A stretch of 64,000 bases of DNA from Shewanella atlantica (GTDB lineage: Bacteria; Pseudomonadota; Gammaproteobacteria; Enterobacterales; Shewanellaceae). The stretch spans positions 34,021 to 98,020 of the forward strand of contig NZ_RXNV01000014.1 of the NCBI RefSeq assembly GCF_003966265.1, given 5' to 3'. This document shows positions 44,309 to 53,221 of this stretch, in pieces. The notes beneath the pieces were generated by a model. It searched no databases. It saw only the letters and a program-made list of their open reading frames with translations, and was not told where the DNA came from. Numbering within the stretch: position 1 is the stretch's first letter; each line of letters opens with the position of its first letter. The position numbers and the translations under genes are program-made.

Positions 44309-44393
44309 ATGTACAACCACTTATTGGGACTACCACCTATGGCGCAGTCCCCTCGAAGCGAAGCGATCTGGTTAGTCCTGCTTTTACCTTCCC

Positions 44394-45047
44394 TTAAACC
44401 ATCTCCAGCACTTTCTTTACCAGCTTCTCGATACCTTCGTTAGCTTCGGCAATATTACCGGCCAACATATATGCGGGTGTACTCACAACCTTATTGGCTT
44501 CGTCCACGATAATGTCTTGTACAGCGGCTTCCTGATGATGACCCCCCATCAAATTAAACGCCTGAGCCGTATCAATATCGTTGCCAATCGTTCCGGTCAC
44601 TCCCTCTCCATAAAGCAGTGGGATCATGACCGGGGCGATACAGATAAAGCCGACAGGCTTTTTCGCATCGGCAAACTCACTGATAAAGTCCGAAACCTCC
44701 AGAGAGATCTCACAATCACTGCCATTGGTTGCGAAGTTACACAAATTCTTTGCCGCGCCGAAGCCACCGGGAATAACAAGTGCATCGAATGCGTCGATAT
44801 CGAGTCGATCGGTAGCCGTGATCTCGCCCCTTGCAATCCTTGCCGATTCCACCAGAACATTTCTACTCTCTTCAGCAGCTACCTCTCCGGTCAGATGATT
44901 AACGACATGCATCTGCTCAATGTCCGGAGCAAAACATTGATAACTCGCACCCAGCTTAGTGAGCGCCAACATAGTTAACACGGCCTCGTGGATCTCTGAA
45001 CCATCGAATACACCTGAGCCACTCAATAAAACTGCTATTTTTTTCAT
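44394..45047 (-). CDS. elbB: Isoprenoid biosynthesis glyoxalase ElbB
   Basis: 217-residue DJ-1/PfpI-like glyoxalase. Start IAVLLSGSGVFDGSEIHEAV, nucleophile-elbow region PGGFGAAKNL, and the catalytic Cys in GFICIAPVMIPLL (about residue 135). ElbB converts glyoxal to glycolate in vitro. Monocistronic, minus strand, divergent from polA. Confidence 0.93.
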   Translation of the reverse strand: MKKIAVLLSGSGVFDGSEIHEAVLTMLALTKLGASYQCFAPDIEQMHVVNHLTGEVAAEESRNVLVESARIARGEITATDRLDIDAFDALVIPGGFGAAKNLCNFATNGSDCEISLEVSDFISEFADAKKPVGFICIAPVMIPLLYGEGVTGTIGNDIDTAQAFNLMGGHHQEAAVQDIIVDEANKVVSTPAYMLAGNIAEANEGIEKLVKKVLEMV

Positions 45048-45436
45048 TAAAAACGCTCTCCATATACTTTTTTATTTTAACAAGACCACAACAAATAACT
45101 TGATCCGATTATTTTTCGTGCTAAGTTAGTTCCTCGACTTTATCAAGCGCTGAATATTTAGCCAAGTATAGAGTCGGGAAAGAGAGGGAAAAAATTAAGT
45201 CCACAAATTGAGACCATTTTCAAGAAACTTATACCCACTTCACACTTTTTTGATTTCAAGCATTAAATCAACACGTTAGCAAACGGTCATTTCTGACCGC
45301 ATCCTATTGCACATACCACAAGCAGTTTTTCACTCACAGAGTTATCCACAGGCTGTCAATTATTTTCCAATGGCCGAAAACGCCCTTATGTGGCATGCTA
45401 GCGGCATCATCGAAAATCAAAAATCGAATACTAATT
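45048..45436. promoter_or_regulatory. elbB/polA divergent region with a perfect DnaA box
   Basis: 389 bp of non-coding sequence. A consensus DnaA box TTATCCACA lies at 45342-45350 (GAGTTATCCACAGG context), about 90 bp before the polA start. No cluster of further boxes was seen, so this is not an origin; DnaA might regulate polA here. The remainder is AT-rich and shows nothing else recognisable. Confidence 0.45.
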
Positions 45437-48196
45437 ATGCCAAAAATTGCTGAAAACCCATTAGTTCTTGTGGATGGTTCCTCCTACCTATATCGAGCTT
45501 ATTACGCACCACCACATCTAACAAACTCTAAAGGTGAAGCAACCGGGGCTGTCTATGGCGTGATTAATATGCTTCGTAGCCTGCTTAATCAATATAAGCC
45601 CAGCCAGATGGCCGTTGTATTCGATGCGAAAGGAAAAACCTTTCGTAACGATATGTATGAAGAGTACAAAGCTCATAGACCCGCTATGCCGGATGATCTT
45701 CGCTCTCAAATAGAGCCATTGCACAAAATAATACGCGCATTGGGCTTACCTCTGGTTTGCATTCCCGGAGTCGAGGCCGATGATGTTATCGGTACCATCT
45801 CTACTCAAGCGAGTAAGGAAGGTAGAGCCGTCCTTATCAGCACCGGTGATAAGGATATGGCTCAGCTGGTCGATGAGAATGTCACTCTTATCAATACTAT
45901 GACCAATACCATAATGGGACCCGCTGAGGTTACCGAGAAGTTTGGCGTCGGTCCTGAGTTAATTATCGATCTGTTAGCACTTCAGGGCGACAAGGCTGAC
46001 AACATTCCAGGCCTGCCTGGAGTCGGAGAGAAGACCGCTCTTGCTATGTTAACCGGGGCAGGAAGCATAGATAAAATTCTTGCTGCACCAGAGAAAATGC
46101 CTGAGCTTGGCTTCAGGGGCTCTAAGACCATGCCTGCAAAATTAGCCGAGCATGGTGAAATGTTGAAGCTATCCTACGAGCTGGCAACCATCAAACTCGA
46201 TGTCGAACTTGAGCAGGATTGGAAAGAGCTCACCATAGCTCCGGCAGACAAAGATGAATTGATAAAGTGCTATGGCGAGATGGAGTTCAAGCGTTGGCTG
46301 GCTGAGGTGCTGGATAATAAGAGCAGCTCAGGCGCATCGACTCCAGAGTCAACGGAAGAAGATGAACTTCCTAAACAAGATATCGAAACCGAATACTCTA
46401 CGATTCTTACCCATGATGAGCTCGATTTATGGATCGATAAGCTGACAAAAGCAGAGCTTTTCGCGGTAGACACCGAGACAACCAGCCTCAACTATATGGA
46501 GGCGAAACTCGTCGGGCTCTCTTTTGCTGTAGAAGCGGGGAAAGCGGCATACCTGCCCTTAGGCCATGACTATCTTGACGCGCCACAGCAACTTGACCAG
46601 AGCGAAGCATTAGCCAAGTTGAAACCACTGCTGGAAAACCCAGAGGTTAAGAAAGTTGGCCAGAACTTAAAATACGACATTAGCATTCTGGCTAATGTCG
46701 GCATAAAGCTGCAGGGCATCGCCTTCGACACTATGCTCGAATCATATGTATTCAATTCGGTCGCATCCAAACACAACATGGATGACCTGGCACTTAAATA
46801 TCTGGGTCATAAAAATATCAGCTTTGAAGAGATCGCGGGGAAAGGCGCAAAACAGCTGACCTTCAACCAGATCTCATTAGAGGTCGCCGCCCCTTATGCG
46901 GCTGAAGATGCAGATATCACCCTAAGATTGCACCAACACCTCTGGCCAAGATTACAAAAAGAGCCTGAGTTAGCCTCAATATTTACCGATATAGAGCTGC
47001 CACTGGTTCAAGTGCTTTCCGATGTGGAGCGCCAAGGTGTACTTATCGACAGCATGCTATTGGGTCAACAGAGCGAAGAGCTCGCCAGAACAATCGATGA
47101 GCTTGAGCAGAAGGCTTATGAAATTGCCGGTGAACCCTTTAACTTAAGCTCACCGAAACAGCTACAGGTACTCTTCTTTGAAAAACTGGGTTACCCAGTC
47201 ATTAAGAAGACGCCTAAAGGTGCACCATCGACCGCTGAAGAGGTGTTAGTTGAACTAGCCTTGGATTACCCATTACCTAAGATTATTCTGCAACACAGAA
47301 GCTTAGCAAAACTAAAGAGTACCTACACCGACAAACTTCCGCTGATGGTCAATGCACAAACCGGCCGCGTTCATACCAGTTACCACCAGGCAAATGCCGC
47401 TACCGGGCGCTTATCTTCCAGTGAGCCAAATCTGCAGAATATTCCCATTCGAACCGAAGAGGGGCGACGGATCCGTCATGCGTTTATTGCCCAGGAGGGC
47501 AGGAAGGTGCTTGCTTCCGATTACTCTCAAATTGAGCTACGCATCATGGCACACCTTTCTCAGGACAAAGGTTTACTAACCGCATTTGCCGAAGGTAAGG
47601 ATATTCATAAGGCGACAGCCGCAGAGGTCTTCGACGTTGATTTCGGTGAGGTTACAACCGAGCAGAGACGCCGCGCCAAGGCGGTTAACTTTGGGCTGAT
47701 ATATGGCATGTCTGCATTCGGTCTTGCAAAGCAGCTCGACATCCCCCGTGGTGAAGCTCAAAAGTATATCGACACCTACTTTAAGCGTTACCCAGGCGTA
47801 CTTAGCTATATGGAAGAGACACGGGCAATTGCTGCGGATCTGGGTTACGTCTCTACACTCTATGGACGACGCCTGTATCTGCCGGCAATTAAAGATAGAA
47901 ACGCCATGCGACGTCAAGCTGCCGAACGAGCCGCAATTAACGCGCCTATGCAAGGTACCGCTGCCGATATCATCAAGAAAGCCATGATTAATATCGCAGA
48001 CTGGATTGCTGATGAGACCGACGGTGAGATAACCCTTATTATGCAGGTACACGATGAATTAGTGTTTGAGGTCGACAGTGATAAAGCCGAAGCACTTCAG
48101 AAAAAAGTATGTCAGTTGATGGCACAAGCTGCCGATCTCGATGTGGAACTGTTAGCCGAAGCCGGGCTCGGTGACAACTGGGAACAGGCTCACTAG
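45437..48196 (+). CDS. polA: DNA polymerase I
   Basis: 919-residue repair and Okazaki-fragment-processing polymerase with three domains: 5'-3' exonuclease (residues about 1-290; LVDGSSYLYRAYYAPP, GDKADNIPGLPGVGEKTA), 3'-5' exonuclease (about 315-510; DTETTSLNY, the DxE motif, and YAAEDADITLRL) and polymerase A family (about 510-919; DYSQIELRIMAHLS motif A, RRRAKAVNFGLIYGMSAFGLA motif B, QVHDELVFEV motif C). The ATG at 45437 matches the E. coli-type start; an in-frame ATG at 45395 lacks a ribosome site. Confidence 0.97.
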   Translation: MPKIAENPLVLVDGSSYLYRAYYAPPHLTNSKGEATGAVYGVINMLRSLLNQYKPSQMAVVFDAKGKTFRNDMYEEYKAHRPAMPDDLRSQIEPLHKIIRALGLPLVCIPGVEADDVIGTISTQASKEGRAVLISTGDKDMAQLVDENVTLINTMTNTIMGPAEVTEKFGVGPELIIDLLALQGDKADNIPGLPGVGEKTALAMLTGAGSIDKILAAPEKMPELGFRGSKTMPAKLAEHGEMLKLSYELATIKLDVELEQDWKELTIAPADKDELIKCYGEMEFKRWLAEVLDNKSSSGASTPESTEEDELPKQDIETEYSTILTHDELDLWIDKLTKAELFAVDTETTSLNYMEAKLVGLSFAVEAGKAAYLPLGHDYLDAPQQLDQSEALAKLKPLLENPEVKKVGQNLKYDISILANVGIKLQGIAFDTMLESYVFNSVASKHNMDDLALKYLGHKNISFEEIAGKGAKQLTFNQISLEVAAPYAAEDADITLRLHQHLWPRLQKEPELASIFTDIELPLVQVLSDVERQGVLIDSMLLGQQSEELARTIDELEQKAYEIAGEPFNLSSPKQLQVLFFEKLGYPVIKKTPKGAPSTAEEVLVELALDYPLPKIILQHRSLAKLKSTYTDKLPLMVNAQTGRVHTSYHQANAATGRLSSSEPNLQNIPIRTEEGRRIRHAFIAQEGRKVLASDYSQIELRIMAHLSQDKGLLTAFAEGKDIHKATAAEVFDVDFGEVTTEQRRRAKAVNFGLIYGMSAFGLAKQLDIPRGEAQKYIDTYFKRYPGVLSYMEETRAIAADLGYVSTLYGRRLYLPAIKDRNAMRRQAAERAAINAPMQGTAADIIKKAMINIADWIADETDGEITLIMQVHDELVFEVDSDKAEALQKKVCQLMAQAADLDVELLAEAGLGDNWEQAH

Positions 48197-48227
48197 TCAA
48201 ACTCCCCCCCGAATATTACTGCACCAT

Positions 48228-48254
48228 AAACGCCCCTTTATTTAGGGGCGTTTT
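48228..48254 (+). terminator. polA terminator
   Basis: CGCCCCT-TTATTT-AGGGGCG with flanking AAA/TTTT pairing and a T-run, 32 bp past the polA stop. Confidence 0.85.
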
Positions 48255-48561
48255 CTTATGAACAAGAAGCATCCGTTTTCATGGAAATTCTATCCTCATT
48301 CCAGAAAAAGCAGCTTATGTGCCGCCAAATGCTAACCTGAGATCGATATCAAGCTTCCAAAACCGCGAATCCGCTCTAAGCCCGCTGAGCAAAAGCTCTA
48401 AATGTGGCAAAAAGATCAATTTAGGGATGTTTTTTACTCAAATAGGGTTAACTGTTTCATTATCAAACAGAAAAACGACATTTTTAGATCATAAATCGCT
48501 CAATTTTGAACAAAGGTGTTAGATCGACGTCACATAATTGCTGTCTTTTTCAAGAAACAGT

Positions 48562-48590
48562 TTTTCATATTCAGACCAATGAGGTAATAT
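48562..48590 (+). promoter_or_regulatory. Spot 42 promoter
   Basis: -10 TAATAT at 48585-48590, 7 nt before the RNA start; a TTTTCA-like -35 lies at 48562-48567 (17 bp spacer). A TCACA half-site at 48530-48534 could be half of a CRP site, but the partner half-site spacing does not fit the consensus. Confidence 0.6.
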
Positions 48591-48597
48591 TCTCTGC

Positions 48598-48707
48598 GTA
48601 GGGTACAGAGGTTAAGATGTTCTATCTTTCAGACCTTTTTATATCACTGTTATAGTGAACAGCCACATTCTGGCGCCTCAGCAATTTATTTTGCTGGGGC
48701 TTTTTTT
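48598..48707 (+). ncRNA. spf: Spot 42 small RNA
   Basis: About 110 nt. It begins GTAGGGTACAGAGGTTAAGA and continues TGTTCTATCTTTCAGACCTTTT, almost identical to the 5' half of E. coli Spot 42 (one inserted T). It ends in the terminator CCTCAGCAA...TTGCTGGGG plus T7. The position between polA and engB is the conserved one. Spot 42 is an Hfq-dependent regulator of carbon-catabolism mRNAs in enterics. Confidence 0.95.
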
Positions 48708-48845
48708 CGTCTGAAATAAAATTTAGAGCATTTACTTTAAATGCAGTTATATTCCATGTATGCTGTCGTCATTGAGAGCCATCGAGTTGTACTTGATGGT
48801 ACTTGAGTCTTGTTGAATTTAGCTTCTCCCCAAAAGAGCTAATTT

Positions 48846-48876
48846 GGCCGATGGTAATGCCGTCGGCTTTTTTTTG
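48846..48876 (+). terminator. Second plus-strand terminator after Spot 42
   Basis: GCCGA (48847-48851) pairs with TCGGC near 48863-48867, followed by eight T. No gene in front of it explains it; see the finding on a possible second sRNA at this locus. Confidence 0.6.
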
Positions 48877-48890
48877 CCTGAATTTCGGGT

Positions 48891-48930
48891 AAAAAAAAGC
48901 CTCTCATTTCACCGAAGTAAAATGAGAGGC
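48891..48930 (-). terminator. engB terminator
   Basis: Read on the minus strand: GCCTCTCATTTT, loop, AAATGAGAGGC, then eight T (plus-strand A-run 48891-48898). It lies 30 bp past the engB stop. Confidence 0.88.
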
Positions 48931-48963
48931 TCAATCTGGTCTGTCAGGCTTTATACCAAAGAA

Positions 48964-49626
48964 TTACTCTTCTTCAGCTTCCGCATCGGCAATAGCATCT
49001 ACCAACCACTGCGGATGACACCATTCATTCAAGATACCCAATACCTTAGATTTACCTATCCCTTTCAAAGATGAGAAAGGCTCGACCTTAACCCGGGCAT
49101 CAAAATCACCTAAGTGCTTTCTCACCTCATTCACCATCTTAGTCCGCTCGCTCTGCTTTAGCTTGTCAGCCTTAGTCAACAAGGCAAGCACCGGAATCTC
49201 ACTCTCTACCGCCCAGGCGATCATCTGCATATCCAGATCTTTCAGTGGATGCCTGATGTCCATTAACACCACCATGCCACCCAAGCATTGGCGTTCCTGC
49301 AGGTATTCTCCCAGTGATTCCTGCCACTTTTTCTTCAAAGCAAGAGGAACTTGGGCAAATCCATAGCCTGGAAGATCCACCAAGCGACGATGCTCATCCA
49401 GCTCAAAAATATTAATTAGCTGGGTTCTTCCTGGTGTTCTACTGGTTCTGGCCAGGCTCTTCTGGTCAGTCAGTAAGTTTAATGCACTAGACTTACCAGC
49501 ATTAGAGCGGCCAGCGAAGGCGATTTCCACTCCAGCATCCCCTGGTAAGTGCTCATTCAGATGAGCAATATCAGGAGCACTGATTAAAAACTTTGCTTTA
49601 CGAAAATCAATACGAGATTCAGACAC
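48964..49626 (-). CDS. engB: Ribosome-biogenesis GTPase EngB/YihA
   Basis: 220-residue TrmE-Era-EngA-EngB family GTPase needed for 50S assembly. G1 GRSNAGKSS, G2 region RTSRTPGRTQ, G3 DLPGYG, G4 TKADK and G5 SSLKGIG are intact. The start is a GTG at 49626, with GGAG 6 nt before it; the open frame to 49656 would add ten residues without a ribosome site. The acidic tail (DAIADAEAEEE) is common in Shewanella-type members. Divergent from cytochrome c4. Confidence 0.94.
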   Translation of the reverse strand: MSESRIDFRKAKFLISAPDIAHLNEHLPGDAGVEIAFAGRSNAGKSSALNLLTDQKSLARTSRTPGRTQLINIFELDEHRRLVDLPGYGFAQVPLALKKKWQESLGEYLQERQCLGGMVVLMDIRHPLKDLDMQMIAWAVESEIPVLALLTKADKLKQSERTKMVNEVRKHLGDFDARVKVEPFSSLKGIGKSKVLGILNEWCHPQWLVDAIADAEAEEE

Positions 49627-49795
49627 TACCCACTCCAAAAATTTTAGGTTTCGCACTTTAAATATCGAAGAGTTGCTTACATTTTCACAATTTCGTGTAA
49701 AATATTACCTCGATCACATAAGTTACATTTTATCACGCTTGCAGGCATTGCTAGTAAGCTCAGGACAAAAAAATTTAACAATAAGTTGGAACGCC

Positions 49796-50416
49796 ATGAA
49801 AAAGTTAGCTCTTGCGCTATCAGTTTTAGCCTCTATCTCTACTCCTGCTATGGCAGAAGGAGATGCTGAAGCGGGAAAAACTAAAGCCATTGTTTGTTCA
49901 GCCTGTCACGGTGTTGATGGTAACAGCCTGATAGACATGTACCCTAAACTTGCCGGACAGCAAGCGACATACCTCGAGAAGCAGCTACATGATTTCCGTA
50001 GTGCAGCTCAGACAGGCGGCAAAGAGGGACGTAACGATCCGATAATGGGTGGCATGTCTGTAATGCTAAGCGATCAGGATATCAAAGATGTTGCTGCATT
50101 TTATTCCTCACAGGTACAAACCCTTGCTGAAGTAAAAGATATTCCAGCCTCTGGTGAGCAGATTTATAAGGGTGGCGACATGGTTCGTGGTATTACCGCC
50201 TGTATCGCTTGTCACGGCCCTGACGGTAGTGGTTCTGAGTTGGCAGGCTTCCCTGCGATTGGTGGCCAACACGCAAACTATCTAAAAATTCAGCTTAATA
50301 AGTTCCATGATGCAAATCGTAACAACGATATAAACGGCATGATGCAGGACGTCGCAGCTAAGCTTACAAGCGAAGATATTGAGGCATTATCTCAATATAT
50401 ATCAAGCCTTAAGTAA
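49796..50416 (+). CDS. Diheme cytochrome c4
   Basis: 206 residues with a signal peptide (MKKLALALSVLASISTPAMA), so periplasmic. It has two cytochrome c domains, each with one CXXCH site: CSACH (about residue 34) and CIACH (about residue 135). Distal Met ligands are likely in GGMSVMLS and NGMMQDVA. Passes electrons to terminal oxidases such as cbb3. The open frame starts at 49673, but the signal peptide fixes the start at ATG 49796. Confidence 0.94.
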   Translation: MKKLALALSVLASISTPAMAEGDAEAGKTKAIVCSACHGVDGNSLIDMYPKLAGQQATYLEKQLHDFRSAAQTGGKEGRNDPIMGGMSVMLSDQDIKDVAAFYSSQVQTLAEVKDIPASGEQIYKGGDMVRGITACIACHGPDGSGSELAGFPAIGGQHANYLKIQLNKFHDANRNNDINGMMQDVAAKLTSEDIEALSQYISSLK

Positions 50417-50433
50417 GATTACAGACTTGTTAC

Positions 50434-50459
50434 AAAAAGGTGGCTAAGCCACCTTTTTT
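50434..50459 (+). terminator. Terminator after cytochrome c4
   Basis: AAAAAGGTGGC-TAA-GCCACCTTTTT, perfect stem, 17 bp past the stop. Confidence 0.92.
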
Positions 50460-50470
50460 AATACCACATA

Positions 50471-50534
50471 GTTTACCTTTACGTAAACTTCACATAAAAA
50501 CATGCTTGACACCGATCACAGATTTAGGTTTAAT
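50471..50534 (+). promoter_or_regulatory. Promoter and inverted repeat upstream of the CsrB-like RNA
   Basis: -35 TTGACA (50506-50511), 17 bp, -10 TTTAAT (50529-50534), giving a start near 50541. Upstream is the inverted repeat GTTTAC-CTTTAC-GTAAAC (50471-50488), centred near -61, in a position where a GacA/UvrY-type activator could bind, although its sequence is not the standard TGTAAG...CTTACA. Confidence 0.5.
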
Positions 50535-50699
50535 GAGCCCGTACCGAGATGAACCCATCTGTTTGTATAAAAAATATTTAATAACAACGAGCAGTTTTCG
50601 GTATTAATTACATTTAAGATATAAGAATAAATACATTCAATAACAATAATACAACTAAGACCACTCACTAAAAATAATAAGAGTCGTGATTTCAACTTG

Positions 50700-51104
50700 A
50701 AGTCCAGGTCAGAAAGATTTTCGTAAGGATTTGGTTAGGAAGGCCATACCGCTGTAATAGCACTCTCCTTACAGGTTTAGCGTCAATTGCTCCGCAGCTT
50801 GCTGTTTTAGAGCTTTGTATCACTAAACTAACCGTAAAAAGACAGGGATGGTTTATTTAGCGTCAAAGATGACGGTAGGATTGTGATGTGTCATGAAGAC
50901 CATCTACGGAAGCTGTGGTCAGGAAGACTCAGGAATATTAAGAAAGCGTCTGGAAGACCAACAACTAAAAACTATGCATGGAAAGCAGACTAAAAAAAGA
51001 TGGATACTGACCGGGAAAGTCGCATAGCAAGTATGGATACTTGGAAGAAGATTTGGTGTCTTTGACACTTTGTGAAGGCGACAGTCATACTGTCGCCTTT
51101 TTTT
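50700..51104 (+). ncRNA. csrB: CsrB-like RNA that sequesters CsrA
   Basis: A non-coding stretch with about 13 GGA motifs in 400 nt, many in small hairpin loops: GTCT-GGA-AGAC (50948-50958), GACCA...ACGGAAG...TGGTC, GTA-TGGA-TAC (51031-51040) and GAC-CGGGAAA-GTC. It ends in a strong terminator, AAGGCGACAGT-CAT-ACTGTCGCCTT plus T (51075-51104). This pattern is that of CsrB/RsmZ RNAs, which titrate the translational regulator CsrA. The 5' end is uncertain: it could be as early as 50541 or lie within 50700-50850. Confidence 0.72.
51075..51104 (+). terminator. Terminator of the CsrB-like RNA
   Basis: Eleven-bp stem AAGGCGACAGT/ACTGTCGCCTT with a CAT loop and T7, immediately upstream of the methyltransferase-like gene. 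Confidence 0.92.
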
Positions 51105-51149
51105 ATGGCAAAATAATCTAATTCTCAAGTGGAGAGTCGATCTATAACA

Positions 51150-51827
51150 ATGCGTAGATGCCCCCTGTGCCACAATCAAGATTCCTCTCAGTTTCACCAA
51201 GATAGAAAGCGCAATATGTATATCTGCGGCCGCTGTCAACTCGTTTTCTCCGATGCCAACTCCCATCTCCCTCCCCCGGTAGAGAAACGCAGGTATCAAC
51301 AACAGTCCACAAAAAACCAAAAACCTTTAAAGCAGTTTTTGATGAGCCTAATACTTCAATGTGAACAACAGAGCACAGGTTCACTGATTGGCCTGAACTT
51401 CGGAAGAGTTGCCGAGCCTGAAACAGTTTTAAGTGTAGAGTCTCATCGGCACACCCTATATCAATATGATCCATTTTTTGCCGCCAATCATGACCTGCTC
51501 AAACGCCAGTATGACTTTATATGTTGCTACCGGGTTTTTGAACATTTTCGCTTTCCATTTAAAGAATGGTCCTTACTTGGCAAGCTACTGAAGCCGGGGG
51601 CTTGGTTAGCGATCAGCACCAAGTTACTCACCGAACCGGGTGCATTTGATAAGTGGCACCACAAAAATAACCTCACCCATGTCAGCTTTTATCAGCGCTC
51701 AACCTTTGAGTTTCTAGCCCAACAAGCAGGTTTTAAGCTATTATTCGCAGCAAATGATCTCATTCTGGTGCAAAAACCATCAGGATCTGATATAAAACGC
51801 GACCAAAGTTCGCTTGATGATGTTTAA
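51150..51827 (+). CDS. Zinc-ribbon SAM methyltransferase-like protein
   Basis: 225 residues. The N-terminus has a CPLC...CGRC zinc ribbon (residues about 4-31), as in several class I methyltransferases. The central part aligns loosely with Methyltransf_23-type proteins: YDFICCYRVFEHFRFPFKEWSLLGKLLKPGAWLAISTKLL, where the usual HVLEH is RVFEH. The glycine-rich SAM loop is not evident, so activity is uncertain. ATG 51150 is preferred over the GTG at 51129. It stands between the CsrB-like RNA and yihI. Confidence 0.65.
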   Translation: MRRCPLCHNQDSSQFHQDRKRNMYICGRCQLVFSDANSHLPPPVEKRRYQQQSTKNQKPLKQFLMSLILQCEQQSTGSLIGLNFGRVAEPETVLSVESHRHTLYQYDPFFAANHDLLKRQYDFICCYRVFEHFRFPFKEWSLLGKLLKPGAWLAISTKLLTEPGAFDKWHHKNNLTHVSFYQRSTFEFLAQQAGFKLLFAANDLILVQKPSGSDIKRDQSSLDDV

Positions 51828-51875
51828 TCGTCGCAACTATATAAAGTTTGTATTACCAGTTATTGAGAAAAAGCC

Positions 51876-52409
51876 ATGTCACACTCTAAAAAATCGCGTA
51901 AAAGCAATGAAAATGCTCCAAAGTTAGCACCTAGAACCAAAAAGAATGAACGCGTTCTGGCTGGCAAAAAGAAAGATACTGGAAATAAAGCCGGAAGCCG
52001 CCACAACTCAAACCTGGTCGGTGGTACCCAAGGCTCTGCAGCACAGAAGAAAGATCCACGTCATGGCAGCAAGGTAGCAGTTAAACTGGATCTTCCAGGT
52101 AAATCTATCGCCCCGAAGAAAGAGAAAGGTCCAAAGCTGACCGATGAACAGCGTCTGTTGAAGTTAGAGGAAGATCCTAGACTGAACCAACTTCTGGATA
52201 TGCTGGAAGAGGGTAAAGATCTAAGCGAAGATGATCAAAAATGGCTTAACAAGCAACTTAACACCATCGAGGCACTCATGGAGCGTCTGGGGATCACCGA
52301 AGAGGATGATCTGGAGCACGTGATGAAGACGACCGTTGCCAGCGACGACGATCTTCTCGATAAGTTTGAGTCGGGCTCTGACTTACTGAAAGATTATCAA
52401 GATAAGTAA
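51876..52409 (+). CDS. yihI: Der GTPase-activating protein YihI
   Basis: 177 residues with a Lys/Arg-rich disordered N-terminus (SHSKKSRKSNENAPKLAPRTKK) and an acidic helical C-terminal half (LTDEQRLLKLEEDPRLNQLLDMLEEGKDLSEDDQKWLNKQL), the YihI pattern. It stimulates the ribosome-assembly GTPase Der. Gene order yihI - DUF2489 gene - hemN is the usual gammaproteobacterial one. Terminator at 52428-52454. Confidence 0.92.
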   Translation: MSHSKKSRKSNENAPKLAPRTKKNERVLAGKKKDTGNKAGSRHNSNLVGGTQGSAAQKKDPRHGSKVAVKLDLPGKSIAPKKEKGPKLTDEQRLLKLEEDPRLNQLLDMLEEGKDLSEDDQKWLNKQLNTIEALMERLGITEEDDLEHVMKTTVASDDDLLDKFESGSDLLKDYQDK

Positions 52410-52427
52410 CGCTATCCAACAACACGT

Positions 52428-52454
52428 AAATGGCATCGAAGAGATGCCATTTTT
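52428..52454 (+). terminator. yihI terminator
   Basis: AAATGGCATC-GAAGA-GATGCCATTT plus T-run. Confidence 0.85.
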
Positions 52455-52484
52455 CTATGCTAATTCATAAAAACGGAACAGCTA

Positions 52485-52964
52485 ATGACGACAACACTTC
52501 TGGTTTTAGGTTTCATCATCATTATGGCCCTGGCCACCTATGCCACGGTATTGTTACTCAAGCTACGTAAGCAGACAGCTCAGAAGCTAAAGCGACAGCA
52601 GGAGTTGGATGAAATAAACAGAGCCAGATTCGAGGAACACTTAGATAGCATACGTTATATTGCCACGGCCATGTTAGAAGAGAGGTGTGAGCTTTCTGAA
52701 GGCGTAATGAGAATCGCAAAACTATTTGGCATTCTGTCTATGTCTGAGCAGGTTGCGCCACAGTTTCCCGCTATTTTTAAGCACTTCGACATAATTGAAG
52801 AGCATCCCATCATGGCCGAAAGAAAACAGCTTGAGAAGAAACAGCGAATGAAGTTAGATTTCGCACGAATGCGCTCCGAAGCCGAACTTGAAAGCGCCAT
52901 TCTTGAGGAAGCGAAACAGTTAGTTACATACAGCCAAACAGAGATCCCGACACATTTACATTAG
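52485..52964 (+). CDS. DUF2489-family membrane protein
   Basis: 159 residues. N-terminal membrane helix (residues about 5-25), then a charged helical cytoplasmic part with IRYIATAMLEERCELSEGVMRIAKLFG, typical of DUF2489 proteins that lie between yihI and hemN. Function unknown. Single Cys in EERCELSEG is conserved in my recollection of the family. Confidence 0.85.
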   Translation: MTTTLLVLGFIIIMALATYATVLLLKLRKQTAQKLKRQQELDEINRARFEEHLDSIRYIATAMLEERCELSEGVMRIAKLFGILSMSEQVAPQFPAIFKHFDIIEEHPIMAERKQLEKKQRMKLDFARMRSEAELESAILEEAKQLVTYSQTEIPTHLH

Positions 52965-53221
52965 AGCCAGCTAAGATATAATCAAACTGGTTCAGAAGAT
53001 GAATATTCGAAACAGGATTAGCCTTACATTAGAGTAAAATGCAATAAGGCGTGAGTCTGTGCACAAATTCCCCATAAGAGCGCAGACATTCGGTCCTATT
53101 TCATGGATATTCACTCTCTCATAGCTATGCGGATTCGTTTTTACAACATGGATCAAGGTTATTGAGCAAATAACGATGCATACTTTAAACGTTGCTAAAC
53201 TACCCTACCGGAGGACACGCC

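Noticed and set aside
48517..48534. CRP site upstream of Spot 42
   Set aside because: TGTTA and TCACA half-sites are 8 bp apart instead of 6, so it does not fit the CRP consensus.
50919..51320. 133-codon minus-strand frame over the CsrB-like region
   Set aside because: It overlaps the GGA-rich RNA and the start of the methyltransferase-like gene, and its composition is unlike the genes around it.
53159..53173. FNR box upstream of hemN
   Set aside because: TTATTGAGCAAATAA is an imperfect dyad that matches TTGAT-N4-ATCAA poorly, despite anaerobic control being biologically plausible.
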